NCBI GenBank assembly: GCA_021390615.1
Contig: JAJEJU010000022.1
Location: forward strand, 186,001-250,000
DNA: 64,000 nucleotides
Origin: Rhodanobacteraceae bacterium ZG21-1
GTDB taxonomy: Bacteria > Pseudomonadota > Gammaproteobacteria > Xanthomonadales > Rhodanobacteraceae
Direction: 5' to 3'
A model generated the notes under the pieces. It did not search any database and was not told where the DNA came from. It was given only the letters and a program-made list of their open reading frames with translations. Position 1 is the first letter of the stretch. Every line of letters starts with the position of its first letter. This document shows, piece after piece, positions 10,415-19,364 of the stretch. The position numbers were made by a program, and so were the translations under genes.

Positions 10415-11013
10415 AGGCTGCCTCCCTGGTCATTCGAGCTGGGCGGGTTCGATTGCGGCAGGGTCTGCAGACCCTGACCCTGCGGCACCGGCGCAGACAG
10501 CGCGGACGACGAAGGGGCCGGCATGTCGACCGGAGGGGCCGACGAGTCGGAGGGCACCGGCGAGAAGCCCTGGCCTGCAGGCGGCGCACTGTCGTCCAAC
10601 GGATGCGTCTGGTCCATCTGCTGGCGCAGCTGGTTGTTGGTATCCGTCTTGCTCTGGATCTGCGCCCGCGCAGCGCCCAGCCGCGCCTTGGCGCGCGCCA
10701 GCTCGGCATCGGCGCTGGCCTCATCAGCCAGGTTGGCGGCGTCTGCGTACTTGTGGTCGGCGAACGCCGCCTGCGCCTGGCGCAGACGGCCCTGCGCGTA
10801 GTCCAGATCGATCGGCGCATAGGTCGCCGCATCGGACTCGCGGGCTTCCATCAGCAGCGATTGGGCCTGATTCATCGCGCCGTCCGGGGGCGGCGTCGAG
10901 GCGCATCCGCTCAGCGCCAGCATCAACGTCAGGCTGGACGAGGCGACCAGAACGCGAACCGCACGGCTGCGTGCTCGGCGCCCATGAAGCGGGGGGAAGC
11001 TGTGTACCATCAC
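10411..11013 (-). CDS. DUF4398 domain lipoprotein
   Basis: The product has 200 residues. An N-terminal basic stretch and hydrophobic core end in the lipobox ALSGC, so it is predicted to be a lipoprotein. The following DUF4398 region (about residues 40-130) consists of helical repeats such as LDYAQGRLRQAQAAFADHKYADAANLADEASADAEL, described here only in part as YAQGRLRQAQAAF. The tail is Pro/Ser/Gln-rich and probably disordered. It is the first gene of a two-gene operon with the coiled-coil protein and is divergent from pilU across 79 bases. The first residues contain two Met codons and several Arg; a downstream start is possible. Confidence 0.72.
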   Translation of the reverse strand: MMVHSFPPLHGRRARSRAVRVLVASSSLTLMLALSGCASTPPPDGAMNQAQSLLMEARESDAATYAPIDLDYAQGRLRQAQAAFADHKYADAANLADEASADAELARAKARLGAARAQIQSKTDTNNQLRQQMDQTHPLDDSAPPAGQGFSPVPSDSSAPPVDMPAPSSSALSAPVPQGQGLQTLPQSNPPSSNDQGGSL

Positions 11014-11092
11014 TCATTCCTCGCGGAGTGTCTGCGCGTATTGTGGGCGGGCATAATCCACGATTGCAACGCGTGTGAATCAGGGGGCATAA

Positions 11093-12208
11093 GTGGACAT
11101 TGGTTATTTTCTCAAGCTGATGGTGGACAAGGGCGCGTCGGACATGTTCCTGACGACCGGCGCCCCGGTGAACATCAAGGTTGAAGGCAAATTGTACCCG
11201 CTAGGCAATACCGGACTGCCCGGCGGCATGGTGAAGAAGATCGCCTACTCGCTGATGGACGAGGGGCAAGTACCGCAGTTCGAGCGCGACCTGGAGCTGA
11301 ACATGGCGCTGGCGGTGAAGGAAGCCGGCCGTTTCCGCATCAACGTGTTCAAGCAGCGCGGCGAAGTCGGCATGGTGATCCGCGCGATCAAGAGCGAGAT
11401 TCCCACCGTCGAACAGCTGCAGCTGCCGGCGATCTTCCGCGAGCTGATCATGGAGCCGCGCGGACTGATCCTGGTGGTGGGCGCCACCGGTTCGGGCAAG
11501 TCCACCACTTTGGCGGCGATGCTAGACCACCGCAACCGCAATACCTCGGGCCACATCCTCACCATCGAGGACCCGATCGAATACCTGCATCGCCACAAGA
11601 AGTCGATCGTCAACCAGCGCGAGGTGGGCCTGGACACCCACAGCTATCACGAGGCGCTGAAGAACGCGATGCGTGAGGCGCCGGATGTCATCATGATCGG
11701 CGAGATCCGCGATACCGACACCATGGAGGCGGCCATCTCGTTCTCGGAAACCGGACACCTCTGTCTGGCCACCCTGCACTCCAACAACGCCGACCAGACG
11801 CTGGAGCGTATCCTCAACTTCTTCCCCGAGTCGGCGCACAAGAACGTGCTGATGAACCTGGCGCTGAACCTGCGTGCGGTGATCAGCCAGCGCCTGGTCA
11901 CCGGCAAGGACGGCCGGCGCGTGCCTGCCGTCGAGGTGCTGCTGAACACCCCGCTGATCCGCGACATGATCCGCCGCGGACAGATCCACGAGGTGAAGGA
12001 AGCGATGGACCGCAGCCTGCAGGACGGCATGCAGACCTTCGACCAGTCGCTGTACCGGCTGTACCGCGAGGGCCGCGTCGAGCTCGAGGAAGCCCTGAAC
12101 AAGGCCGATTCGCGCGACGGCCTGGCGCTCAAGGTCCGGCTTTCCGAGAGCGGCCAGTCCGACAGCACCGAACTGGTCGGCAGCGATCCTTACGGGCTGG
12201 GCTTCTGA
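11093..12208 (+). CDS. pilU: Type IV pilus retraction-type ATPase PilU
   Basis: Hexameric AAA+-like ATPase at the type IVa pilus base that assists PilT-driven retraction and twitching. It has 371 residues. Walker A GATGSGKST is at 130-138, followed by IEDPIEYLH (Asp box), DVIMIGEIRD (Walker B) and the His box ETGHLCLATLHSNN. The sequence after the His box (LERILNFFPESAHKNV) and the acidic C-terminus fit PilU better than PilT. It starts at GTG with AGGGGG eight bases upstream; no ATG is better placed. No pilT is adjacent, although the two are often neighbours in related genomes. Confidence 0.93.
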   Translation: MDIGYFLKLMVDKGASDMFLTTGAPVNIKVEGKLYPLGNTGLPGGMVKKIAYSLMDEGQVPQFERDLELNMALAVKEAGRFRINVFKQRGEVGMVIRAIKSEIPTVEQLQLPAIFRELIMEPRGLILVVGATGSGKSTTLAAMLDHRNRNTSGHILTIEDPIEYLHRHKKSIVNQREVGLDTHSYHEALKNAMREAPDVIMIGEIRDTDTMEAAISFSETGHLCLATLHSNNADQTLERILNFFPESAHKNVLMNLALNLRAVISQRLVTGKDGRRVPAVEVLLNTPLIRDMIRRGQIHEVKEAMDRSLQDGMQTFDQSLYRLYREGRVELEEALNKADSRDGLALKVRLSESGQSDSTELVGSDPYGLGF

Positions 12209-12223
12209 GTCCGGGCCGTGCGG

Positions 12224-12252
12224 GCGCATCCATCCACGGGGATCGGATGCGC
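12224..12252. terminator. Bidirectional hairpin between pilU and maiA
   Basis: GCGCATCCATC pairs with GATCGGATGCGC with one bulged base and a 6-base loop. It lies between the converging pilU and maiA stops and could serve both. No long T-run follows. Confidence 0.45.
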
Positions 12253-12260
12253 TCGCTGCT

Positions 12261-12920
12261 TCAAGGCACGGCGTCGGGCTGCGCTTCGGGAGCAGCCTGG
12301 CGGAAAGCCTCCAGCTCGTTGCAGGCCGCGTGAATGCGGCGGATGGTGGGGTAGCCGTCCATCGGCAACTTCCAGCGCAAGGCGTTGTAGACCTGCGGCA
12401 CCAAGCAGGCATCAGCCAGGCCGGGCGTGTCGCCGTGGCAGTAGCGGCCGGTCTCCGCATGCCCGGCCAGCATCTGCTCCAGCGCGTCGAAGCCGGCACC
12501 GATCCAGTGGCGCGACCATTCGGCGCGCTGCTCCGCATCGGCAGCGTACTGCGCCTCCAGATACTGCAGCACGCGCAAGTTGCCCAGCGGATGCACGTCG
12601 CAGGCCACCACCAGCGCCAGGCCTCGCACGCGGGCGCGCGCCACCGGGTCGGGCGGCAGCAGCGCCGGCGCCGGGCGCGTCTCGTCCAGATACTCCATGA
12701 TCGCCATCGATTGGGTGATCGTGCGCTCGCCGTCCTGCAGGCTGGGGATGAGCTGTTGCGGATTGATCGCGCGATAGGCCGCGCCGTGCTGCTCACCGCC
12801 ATCGCGCAGCAGGTGCACCGCCTGCGTTTCGTAGGCCAGGCCTTTCAGGTTCAACGCGATCCGCACGCGATAGGCCGCGCTCGAACGCCAGTAGCCGTAG
12901 AGCCGCAGATTCGCCGACAT
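12261..12920 (-). CDS. maiA: Maleylacetoacetate isomerase (zeta-class GST)
   Basis: Glutathione-dependent cis-trans isomerase converting maleylacetoacetate to fumarylacetoacetate, between HmgA and FahA in tyrosine breakdown. The 219 residues form an N-terminal thioredoxin-like domain with YGYWRSSAAYRVRIALNLK and an all-helical C-terminal GST domain (GDTPGLADACLVPQVYNA). The active-site motif is SSAAYRVR, with the first Ala where eukaryotic zeta GSTs have Cys; Ser retains the usual catalytic position. GAGGAG seven bases upstream decides the ATG, although the frame is open much further back. It is about 20 kb from hmgA/fahA. Confidence 0.92.
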   Translation of the reverse strand: MSANLRLYGYWRSSAAYRVRIALNLKGLAYETQAVHLLRDGGEQHGAAYRAINPQQLIPSLQDGERTITQSMAIMEYLDETRPAPALLPPDPVARARVRGLALVVACDVHPLGNLRVLQYLEAQYAADAEQRAEWSRHWIGAGFDALEQMLAGHAETGRYCHGDTPGLADACLVPQVYNALRWKLPMDGYPTIRRIHAACNELEAFRQAAPEAQPDAVP

Positions 12921-13196
12921 CGCTTTCTCCTCACATACGTGACGGTCAGTGTACGCGAGTGTCCTTCCGCTCATGCCAGGCCTCGACGACCGGGCGGGCC
13001 AGCCGATGCGGCAAGGCCGACGGCGGCTCGCGCGGCCGGCCGACGCGCTGAAATCAGGCGGCTCGGGCCTGCATGGCGCCGCGCGTGCCGGCCCTGACGT
13101 TGCATCCCCGCCTGCACGACCGGACAATGTGCAGTTGGCGTGCCGGCCGCGCCGGCCCACTGAAACCTGCCGAAATCCATCCGAGGGAGTTGCGCC

Positions 13197-14375
13197 GTGT
13201 CCGTCATCCGCATGAGCGACCTTGATCTGCGCGGCAAGCGCGTGCTGATCCGCGAAGACCTGAACGTGCCGATCGAGGACGGCCGCATCGGCTCGACCCA
13301 GCGTCTCGATGCCTCCCTGCCCACGATCCTGGCCGCCCGCGACGCCGGCGCCCGGGTGATGGTGTTGTCGCACCTGGGCCGCCCGAAGGAAGGCAAATTC
13401 GATGCCGAGTCTTCGCTGGCTCCGGTGGCTCACTGGCTGGGCGAGAAGCTCGGCAAGCCGGTGCGTCTGGTCAGCGACTACCTCGACGGCGTCGAAGTCG
13501 CCGAGGGCGAAGTGGTGGTGCTGGAGAACTGCCGCATGAACGTCGGCGAGGGCAAGGACGACGAGGGCCTGGCGAAGAAATACGCCGCGCTGTGCGACAT
13601 CTTCGTGATGGATGCCTTCGGCACCGCTCACCGCGCTCAGGCCTCCACTCACGGCGTGATCAAGTACGCGCCGATCGCCGCCGCCGGCCCGCTACTCTCG
13701 GCCGAGCTGGACGCGCTCGGCAAGGCGCTCGAGCATCCGGCCAAGCCGCTGCTGGCCATCGTCGCCGGCTCCAAGGTGTCGACCAAATTGACCCTGCTGG
13801 AAAACCTGATCGGCAAGGTCGACCAGCTGATCGTGGGCGGCGGCATCGCCAACACCTTCATCGCGGCGACCGGCCTTTCCATCGGCAATTCGCTGTACGA
13901 ACCCGATCTGATCGATGCCGCCAAGCGCGTGCTGGCCAGCGCCAAGCGACGCGGCGCGGACATCCCGATGCCGGTCGACGTGGTGGTCGCGCCGGAGTTT
14001 TCCGCCAATGCCACCGCCACGGTCAAGCCGGTCGACCAGGTCAAGGACGGCGAACTGATCCTCGACATCGGACCGGCCACGGCCAAGCGTTATGCCGAGC
14101 TGATCGCACAGGCCGGCACGGTGGTGTGGAACGGCCCAGTGGGCGTGTTCGAGTTCGACGCCTTCGGCAAGGGCACCGAGACGCTGGCGCGCGCGATCGC
14201 CGCCTCCAAGGCCTTCTCGATCGCCGGCGGCGGCGACACCCTCGCCGCCGTCGAGAAGTACGGCATCGAGAAGGACGTCTCCTATATTTCCACCGGCGGC
14301 GGCGCCTTCCTGGAATTCCTGGAAGGCAAGGAACTGCCGGCGGTGACCGCACTCAAGGCGCGCGCCACCTCGTGA
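13197..14375 (+). CDS. pgk: Phosphoglycerate kinase
   Basis: Transfers phosphate from 1,3-bisphosphoglycerate to ADP in glycolysis. It has 392 residues. Seen are [15 protein letters not shown] (substrate binding), [23 protein letters not shown], the hinge around [32 protein letters not shown], and the nucleotide loop [13 protein letters not shown] near the C-terminus. It starts at GTG, supported by GAGGGAG seven bases upstream; an ATG five codons in (MSDLDL) is the alternative. Its stop overlaps the next start as GTGA, coupling it to the phosphatase gene. Confidence 0.96.
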   Translation: MSVIRMSDLDLRGKRVLIREDLNVPIEDGRIGSTQRLDASLPTILAARDAGARVMVLSHLGRPKEGKFDAESSLAPVAHWLGEKLGKPVRLVSDYLDGVEVAEGEVVVLENCRMNVGEGKDDEGLAKKYAALCDIFVMDAFGTAHRAQASTHGVIKYAPIAAAGPLLSAELDALGKALEHPAKPLLAIVAGSKVSTKLTLLENLIGKVDQLIVGGGIANTFIAATGLSIGNSLYEPDLIDAAKRVLASAKRRGADIPMPVDVVVAPEFSANATATVKPVDQVKDGELILDIGPATAKRYAELIAQAGTVVWNGPVGVFEFDAFGKGTETLARAIAASKAFSIAGGGDTLAAVEKYGIEKDVSYISTGGGAFLEFLEGKELPAVTALKARATS

Positions 14376-15025
14376 AGCAAACGCCCAAGCTGTGCCTGTT
14401 CGATCTGGACGGCACCCTGATCGATTCCGAACTGGGCATCTTCGCCTGCGTGAAGCACGCGCTGAGCCAGTTGCAGGTGCCGGCGCCGTCGGATCAGGAA
14501 CTGCGTGCCTGGATCGGCCCGCCGCTGCGCCACAGCTTCGCGCCCTTGCTCGATCATGACGCGCAGTTGGTGGAAGACGCGGTGGCGCACTATCACGATC
14601 GCTTCCATACCGAGGGTTGGCGCGAGCACACGGTCTACCCCGGCATCGAGGCTTTGATCGAACGCCTGCATGCCGCCGGGAGCCGACTGGCCGTGGTCAC
14701 CGCCAAGCCGCTGCACCACGCTCGCCCGATCATCGACCACCTGCCCTTCGGCCACCATTTCGCCGGCGTCTACGGCCCGGCACCGGACGTCAGCCACAGC
14801 GAGAAGGCATCGCTGGTGGCGGCAGCCCTGCAGGATCTCGGCGGCGAACCCGCCGATACGGTGATGATCGGCGATCGCCGCTTCGACATGGAAGGCGCCG
14901 TCGCCAATCAAGTGGCCGGCATCGGCGTGCTGTGGGGGTTCGGCTCGCGCGACGAGCTGGAACGCGCTGGCGCAAGCGCACTGGCGTCAGACCCAGCGCA
15001 TCTGGCGAGCCTGCTGCTGGCCTGA
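14372..15025 (+). CDS. gph: HAD-family phosphoglycolate phosphatase-like protein
   Basis: Predicted to dephosphorylate 2-phosphoglycolate, or a related small phosphate. The 217 residues carry the HAD motifs in order: [10 protein letters not shown] (motif I), [10 protein letters not shown] (motif II region), and [12 protein letters not shown] (motif IV), with a helical cap between. The GTG start is embedded in the pgk stop, so expression is tied to pgk. Gph is a good guess from the motifs, cap size and length, but substrate cannot be read from sequence. Confidence 0.8.
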   Translation: MKQTPKLCLFDLDGTLIDSELGIFACVKHALSQLQVPAPSDQELRAWIGPPLRHSFAPLLDHDAQLVEDAVAHYHDRFHTEGWREHTVYPGIEALIERLHAAGSRLAVVTAKPLHHARPIIDHLPFGHHFAGVYGPAPDVSHSEKASLVAAALQDLGGEPADTVMIGDRRFDMEGAVANQVAGIGVLWGFGSRDELERAGASALASDPAHLASLLLA

Positions 15026-15466
15026 TCCTGCACACCGGACGCAACGGCTCTCGCTGGGCGGCTATCCGACAAAGACAGACTTAGCGCCTGGTGCATGACC
15101 TGCTTTGTGGCGATGCCGCTTCGATGACCCAGGCGTCAAGGTTCCAGCCCGTGGCTTGCCTGGCGACATCCATCGCATGGGCACCGGCGAACCTGGAATG
15201 CTCGAGCGATTTCGGTACCGATATCCGAGTCTGATCCACGCGTCACGCTTCGTTGATGGCGGTCGTGCCGCTCGATCTCGGCGGCGTTTCCTCGGCCATC
15301 GCACCGATCGACCATCGCAAACTTCCGCATCGACGATGCCACTGCCGATCGAGTGATCGGCAGCGGCGTGCGATGCTGCTCAAGCAACGGTCCACCGTCG
15401 GCACGTGTCCTGGCCGAAACCCTGGCGCACCGAGTCTTCGGCTTTCCTCGAAACTGCGTCATGCCG
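15026..15466. other. 441-bp spacer with no recognisable gene
   Basis: Between gph and a minus-strand secreted-protein gene I find no frame with both a ribosome-binding site and protein-like composition. The longest frame (15136-15462, minus) is Arg-rich and unlike a protein. A perfect 9-bp inverted repeat with a 4-base loop lies at 15342-15363 (CTGCCGATC/GATCGGCAG), with no T-run after it. The stretch could be decayed coding sequence. Confidence 0.4.
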
Positions 15467-15841
15467 CTAGGGCAGGATGATGCCCTGTTGCGTGCACACG
15501 GCCTGCGCTGACGACGTACCGATCAGCTGGTTGTTCGCATCGCGAACTTGGACCCCTGCCTGCAAGGTACCTTCGTGACTGGGACACCAGAATTCACAGC
15601 TACTCTGGTTGGTGCAGTCACGCTTGAAGATGGCATCCGTACCTTGCGTGTTGAAGCTCCAGGTGTAGCGCAGCGGCGTCGGCGAATTAGGACTGTTGAC
15701 CCATACCGAACAGGCATTGCTGGAGGTACCGCAGTCGAGAAAGACCGGCGAGGCTGCCTGTGCGCGCGCGACGGCAGACCATGCCATCAACAAAGCGAGC
15801 GGAACCATCAAACTGGTCGACATCAGAGCCGTACGTGACAT
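15467..15841 (-). CDS. Small secreted protein of unknown function
   Basis: The product has 124 residues. A signal peptide is plain (MSRTALMSTSLMVPLALL, cleavage after ARAQA). The mature part of about 95 residues has six Cys (in LDCGTSSNACSVW, RDCTNQSSCEFWC and AVCTQQ), enough for three disulfides in the periplasm or outside. GGGAG stands eight bases before the ATG. An in-frame upstream extension of 27 residues is Arg-rich and lacks a site. I do not recognise a family. A Trp/Tyr-rich core (RYTWSFNTQG) suggests a small beta-sandwich, which is speculation. Confidence 0.65.
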   Translation of the reverse strand: MSRTALMSTSLMVPLALLMAWSAVARAQAASPVFLDCGTSSNACSVWVNSPNSPTPLRYTWSFNTQGTDAIFKRDCTNQSSCEFWCPSHEGTLQAGVQVRDANNQLIGTSSAQAVCTQQGIILP

Positions 15842-15928
15842 GACGATTCTCCCTATTGAGGTTTCGACGTTTCCGCGTCGCGCCGTTCCAATGCCCCGCA
15901 TTCGAACGGGCTTCCACGACACAAACGC

Positions 15929-15962
15929 AGAAGGCCATGCACGTCGGTGTGCATGGCCTTCT
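15929..15962 (-). terminator. 14-bp perfect hairpin downstream of tkt
   Basis: The arms 15929-15942 and 15949-15962 (AGAAGGCCATGCAC and its complement) pair perfectly around a 6-base loop, about 90 bases past the tkt stop on the minus strand. GCGTTTGTGT follows. It is probably the tkt terminator, separating it from the secreted-protein gene. Confidence 0.6.
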
Positions 15963-16049
15963 CAACCTACAATATTTTGCGAATCGCTACCGTAAGATGA
16001 TGCGCATCCGGACTGCGAAGCACAGCACCGGATGGCGCAACGGCTGTGG

Positions 16050-18047
16050 TCAGCCCAGGACCCGCTTCACCGCATCGACCACCTTGGGCACAGTGAAGCC
16101 GAAGTACTCGAACAGCTGCGCAGCCGGCGCGGAAGCACCGAAGCTGTTCATGCCGATCACCGCGCCGTCCAGGCCCACGTACTTCTGCCAGAAATCGGCG
16201 GTGGCCGCTTCCACTGCCACGCGCGCGCGGCACCAGCCAGGCAGCACGCTCTCGCGATATTCCAGCGGCTGCGCATCGAACACTTCGGTGCACGGCATCG
16301 ACACCACGCGCACCGGCACATCCTGCTGCGCCAGCGTGCGCATCGCCTCCATCGCCAGCTCCACTTCGGAACCGGTGGCGATCAGGATCGCCTTGAACTT
16401 GGTGTCCTGCGGATCGGACAGCACGTAGCCACCGCGCGCGATGTCGGCCAGCTGCTGCGCGCTGCGCTGCTGCGGCTTCAGGTTCTGCCGCGAAAAGATC
16501 AGACAGGAAGGCGCACCCTTGCGCTCGATCGCCGCCTTCCACGACACCGCCGATTCGGCGGCATCGCACGGACGCCACACCCAGTTGTTGGGGATGTAAC
16601 GCAGCGTGGCCAGGTGCTCGACCGGCTGGTGGGTCGGGCCATCCTCGCCCAGGCCGATCGAGTCGTGCGTGTAGACGTGGATCGAGTGCGCCGGGATCAG
16701 CGCGCTCATGCGCACCGCGTTGCGCGCATAGTCGGAGAACACCAGGAAGGTGGCGTCGTAGGGAATGAAGCCGCCGTGCAGGGCCAGGCCGTTGGCGATC
16801 GCAGTCATGCCGAACTCGCGCACGCCGTAGTGGGCATAGCTGGCGTCCAGCTGATCGCCGTAGCTGCGCGAACCCTTCCAGATCGTCAGGTTCGACGGGG
16901 CCAGGTCGGCGGAGCCGCCGAACAGCTCGGGCAGCAGTGGCCCGAACGCATCCAGAGTCATCTGCGAAGCCTTGCGCGAGGCCACGTTCGGCGCGTCCTG
17001 CTGCATCTTCTCGACGAAGGCCTGCGATTTCGCCGCCCAGTCAGCCGGCAGTTCGCCACCGAGGCGGCGCTTCAGCTCCGCGGCCAGCTCGGGATACGCC
17101 GCGGCGTAAGCGTCGAACGCCTTGTTCCAGGCCTGCTCGCGCTCCGCGCCGGCCTGCTTCTTGTCCCAGCCGGCGTAGATCTCGGCGGGGATCTCGAAGG
17201 GCGGGTAATGCCAGTCCAGCTCGTCGCGCGCGGCAGCGACCTCGTCCTTGCCCAGCGCGGCGCCGTGCGCCTCTTCCTTGCCCTGCTTGTGCGGCGCGCC
17301 GAAGCCGATGATGGTCTTGCAGCAGATCAGCGTGGGCCGCTCGTGCTGCGCAGTGGCCTCGGCCAGCGCCTGCTTCACCGCATCGGCATTCAGGCCGTCG
17401 ACGTCGCGGATCACCTTCCAGCCATAGGCCTCGAAGCGCTCCGGCGTGTTGTCGGTGAACCAGCCGTGCACCTCGCCGTCGATCGAGATGCCGTTGTCGT
17501 CATAGATCGCCACCAGCTTGCCCAGCTTCCAGGTGCCCGCCAGCGAAGCCGCCTCGTGCGAGACGCCTTCCATCATGCAGCCGTCGCCCATGAACACGTA
17601 GGTGTGGTGATCGACGATGGCGTGGCCGTCGCGATTGAAATGCGCCGCCAGCAGCTTTTCGGCCAGCGCGAAGCCGACTGCATTGGCGAAGCCCTGGCCC
17701 AGCGGACCGGTGGTGGTCTCCACGCCGGGCGTCTCGCTGGCTTCGGGGTGGCCGGCAGTCTTGGAGTGGAGCTGGCGGAAGCGCTTGAGCTCGGCCATCG
17801 GCAAGTCGTAGCCGGTCAGGTGCAGCAGGGCGTACTGCAGCATCGAGCCGTGGCCGTTGGAGAGCATGAAGCGGTCGCGGTTGGGCCACTTCGGGTTGGC
17901 CGGGTTGAACTGGAGGAAGTCGTTCCACAGCACCTCGGCGATGTCGGCCATGCCCATCGGCATGCCCGGATGGCCGGAATTGGCGGCTTCCACGGCGTCC
18001 ATCGCGAGGGCGCGGATGGCATTGGCGAGTTCGCGACGGGTCGGCAT
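16050..18047 (-). CDS. tkt: Transketolase
   Basis: Thiamine-diphosphate enzyme moving two-carbon units in the pentose phosphate pathway. It has 665 residues, the usual length. The N-terminal domain has [45 protein letters not shown] (TPP binding) and [11 protein letters not shown]. The middle domain has [15 protein letters not shown] and [16 protein letters not shown], and the C-terminal domain [14 protein letters not shown]. The ATG at [17 protein letters not shown] is preceded by GGAGA about 12 bases upstream; a TTG 11 codons earlier is unlikely. tkt often neighbours gap, pgk and fba in Xanthomonadales, as here. Confidence 0.97.
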   Translation of the reverse strand: MPTRRELANAIRALAMDAVEAANSGHPGMPMGMADIAEVLWNDFLQFNPANPKWPNRDRFMLSNGHGSMLQYALLHLTGYDLPMAELKRFRQLHSKTAGHPEASETPGVETTTGPLGQGFANAVGFALAEKLLAAHFNRDGHAIVDHHTYVFMGDGCMMEGVSHEAASLAGTWKLGKLVAIYDDNGISIDGEVHGWFTDNTPERFEAYGWKVIRDVDGLNADAVKQALAEATAQHERPTLICCKTIIGFGAPHKQGKEEAHGAALGKDEVAAARDELDWHYPPFEIPAEIYAGWDKKQAGAEREQAWNKAFDAYAAAYPELAAELKRRLGGELPADWAAKSQAFVEKMQQDAPNVASRKASQMTLDAFGPLLPELFGGSADLAPSNLTIWKGSRSYGDQLDASYAHYGVREFGMTAIANGLALHGGFIPYDATFLVFSDYARNAVRMSALIPAHSIHVYTHDSIGLGEDGPTHQPVEHLATLRYIPNNWVWRPCDAAESAVSWKAAIERKGAPSCLIFSRQNLKPQQRSAQQLADIARGGYVLSDPQDTKFKAILIATGSEVELAMEAMRTLAQQDVPVRVVSMPCTEVFDAQPLEYRESVLPGWCRARVAVEAATADFWQKYVGLDGAVIGMNSFGASAPAAQLFEYFGFTVPKVVDAVKRVLG

Positions 18048-18299
18048 GGGCAACGGATCTCCAGGAAAGGGGGTGCGCAAGCCTCGAATTGTCGCCGATT
18101 CGCCGTGTACATGTCGCGCACGGAGGCCTGTCTGCAGCTGACGGCGTCGCCAAATCGGTTAACCAACCCTTAACTGTACGGGGGGCAATACGGAAACCCT
18201 TCAGCTAGAAACGAGTCCAATAGCTGCAGTGCACCACTGCACGTCCGCCATCGCCGCCGTCCCCAAGGCGGCCCTGGCGAAGTGATTCAGGAGTACCGC
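18048..18299. promoter_or_regulatory. Divergent control region upstream of tkt
   Basis: No gene is apparent between the tkt start and the small frame at 18300. The stretch includes a perfect inverted repeat TGCAGTG-CAC-CACTGCA at 18225-18241 and AT-rich patches near 18155-18180 that could hold the tkt promoter. I cannot assign -35/-10 boxes with confidence. Confidence 0.35.
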
Positions 18300-18416
18300 A
18301 TGAAAATGCCGCCGCCCGCATTCGCCCCCGCCCAGGAAGGCATGACCTCGCCCGTGGCGGCATCCGACGCAGGAAGCCCGGTTCCCTTTCAACCCCAACC
18401 GTCGTCCATGGATTAA
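18300..18416 (+). CDS. Possible 38-residue Pro/Ala-rich peptide
   Basis: An ATG preceded by CAGGAG at seven bases opens a short frame encoding MKMPPPAFAPAQEGMTSPVA and a Ser/Pro-rich rest, ending at TAA (18414-18416). The ribosome-binding site is better than at many neighbouring genes. It has no signal peptide, membrane segment or known motif, and Pro-rich composition also arises by chance in GC-rich DNA. It precedes the outer-membrane barrel gene by 149 bases, so it might be a leader peptide or part of that mRNA's 5' region. Confidence 0.35.
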   Translation: MKMPPPAFAPAQEGMTSPVAASDAGSPVPFQPQPSSMD

Positions 18417-18565
18417 CGGACACTTAATAGTATACCGACGGGTATTGAATTGCGCCCAGGCGCCTTCATCTAAGTCCCGTCCGACGAGAAACCTTGCCGG
18501 CCATGGCTTCGGGTCACTCCCCTTCAAGACCCGCCGCCATCCATAAAAAAAAGATGGAGACTCCC

Positions 18566-19234
18566 ATGAAAAAGACACTGCTTGCCCTCGCCTTTGCCTC
18601 CGCTGGTCTGCTGGCCGTCCCCGCGGCCTTCGCGCAGGATCAGTCCGCTTCCTCCACCTCGGGTGACCAGAAGGCCTTCACCGGCTGGTACTTGGATGGC
18701 GATCTCGGCGCCAGCCGCATCAGCAAGGGCCCCTACAACGGCAACAACTATGCCGGCGGCCTGACCGGTGGCTATCGCTGGGCGGTGAGCCCCGACATGT
18801 CGGTCGGCGCCGAGCTCGGCTACGTCTATCTGGGCAAGCAGGACGCCCGCAGCGGCTACGAGCAGGCCTACTACGCCAATGGCGGCAGCAACGAGACCCG
18901 CTCCAACCTGCGTGGCGCCACGCTGGGCGGCGCGCTGCGCTGGAACCTGGTGCCGAACTGGTACATCAACCTGCGCGCCGGTGCCTTCGACGCCCATGGC
19001 TCGGGCCTGTCCGACTCGTCCTTCGCTCCGGTCCGCCGCAGCTTCAGCAACAACCTGGGCTACTACGCGGGCATCGGTACCGGTTGGGACATCAACCAGC
19101 ACTGGGGTGTCGGCCTGAACTACAACTACTATCAGGTCAACCGCGGCGAGTCGACCATCAACGGCCAGCGCACGGGTACCCGCGTGGGTATGGACACCAG
19201 CACCCTGACCGCCAGCGCCGAATACCGCTTCTAA
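18566..19234 (+). CDS. Outer-membrane beta-barrel protein
   Basis: This 222-residue protein has a clear signal peptide (MKKTLLALAFASAGLLAVPA, cleavage after AFA) and a mature part built of alternating amphipathic strands rich in Gly, Tyr and Asn (GWYLDGDLGASRIS, GGLTGGYRWAV, VGLNYNYYQVN). It ends in AEYRF, the C-terminal aromatic signature recognised by the BAM complex. It belongs to the OmpA/OmpW-like small-barrel group of about eight strands; the precise role is unknown. GGAG stands six bases before the chosen ATG, and an upstream in-frame extension is not needed. It is monocistronic, ending at a strong terminator. Confidence 0.85.
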   Translation: MKKTLLALAFASAGLLAVPAAFAQDQSASSTSGDQKAFTGWYLDGDLGASRISKGPYNGNNYAGGLTGGYRWAVSPDMSVGAELGYVYLGKQDARSGYEQAYYANGGSNETRSNLRGATLGGALRWNLVPNWYINLRAGAFDAHGSGLSDSSFAPVRRSFSNNLGYYAGIGTGWDINQHWGVGLNYNYYQVNRGESTINGQRTGTRVGMDTSTLTASAEYRF

Positions 19235-19310
19235 GCGGGATCGAAGGCTTGTTCCGGCTTCGGCCGGAAGAAGCCGGAAGCAGTACGCAGCTACAAGCTG
19301 GTTTGCGATT

Positions 19311-19340
19311 AAAAAAACGGGCGCCCAAGGCGCCCGTTTT
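19311..19340. terminator. Bidirectional intrinsic terminator
   Basis: A 12-bp stem (AAAACGGGCGCC with its complement, 3-base loop) has seven As on its left and TTTT on its right, so it can terminate both the barrel gene (plus) and fba (minus). It lies in the middle of the 130-base convergent gap. Confidence 0.9.
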
Positions 19341-19364
19341 CGTGATGCGGAGGAAAGCCGCAGC

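Noticed and set aside
15136-15462. 108-residue minus-strand frame between gph and the secreted-protein gene
   Set aside because: No ribosome-binding site and Arg-rich composition typical of chance frames in GC-rich DNA.
16032-18173. 713-residue plus-strand frame opposite tkt
   Set aside because: Mirror of transketolase codons; His/Arg/Gln-rich, with no recognisable domain.
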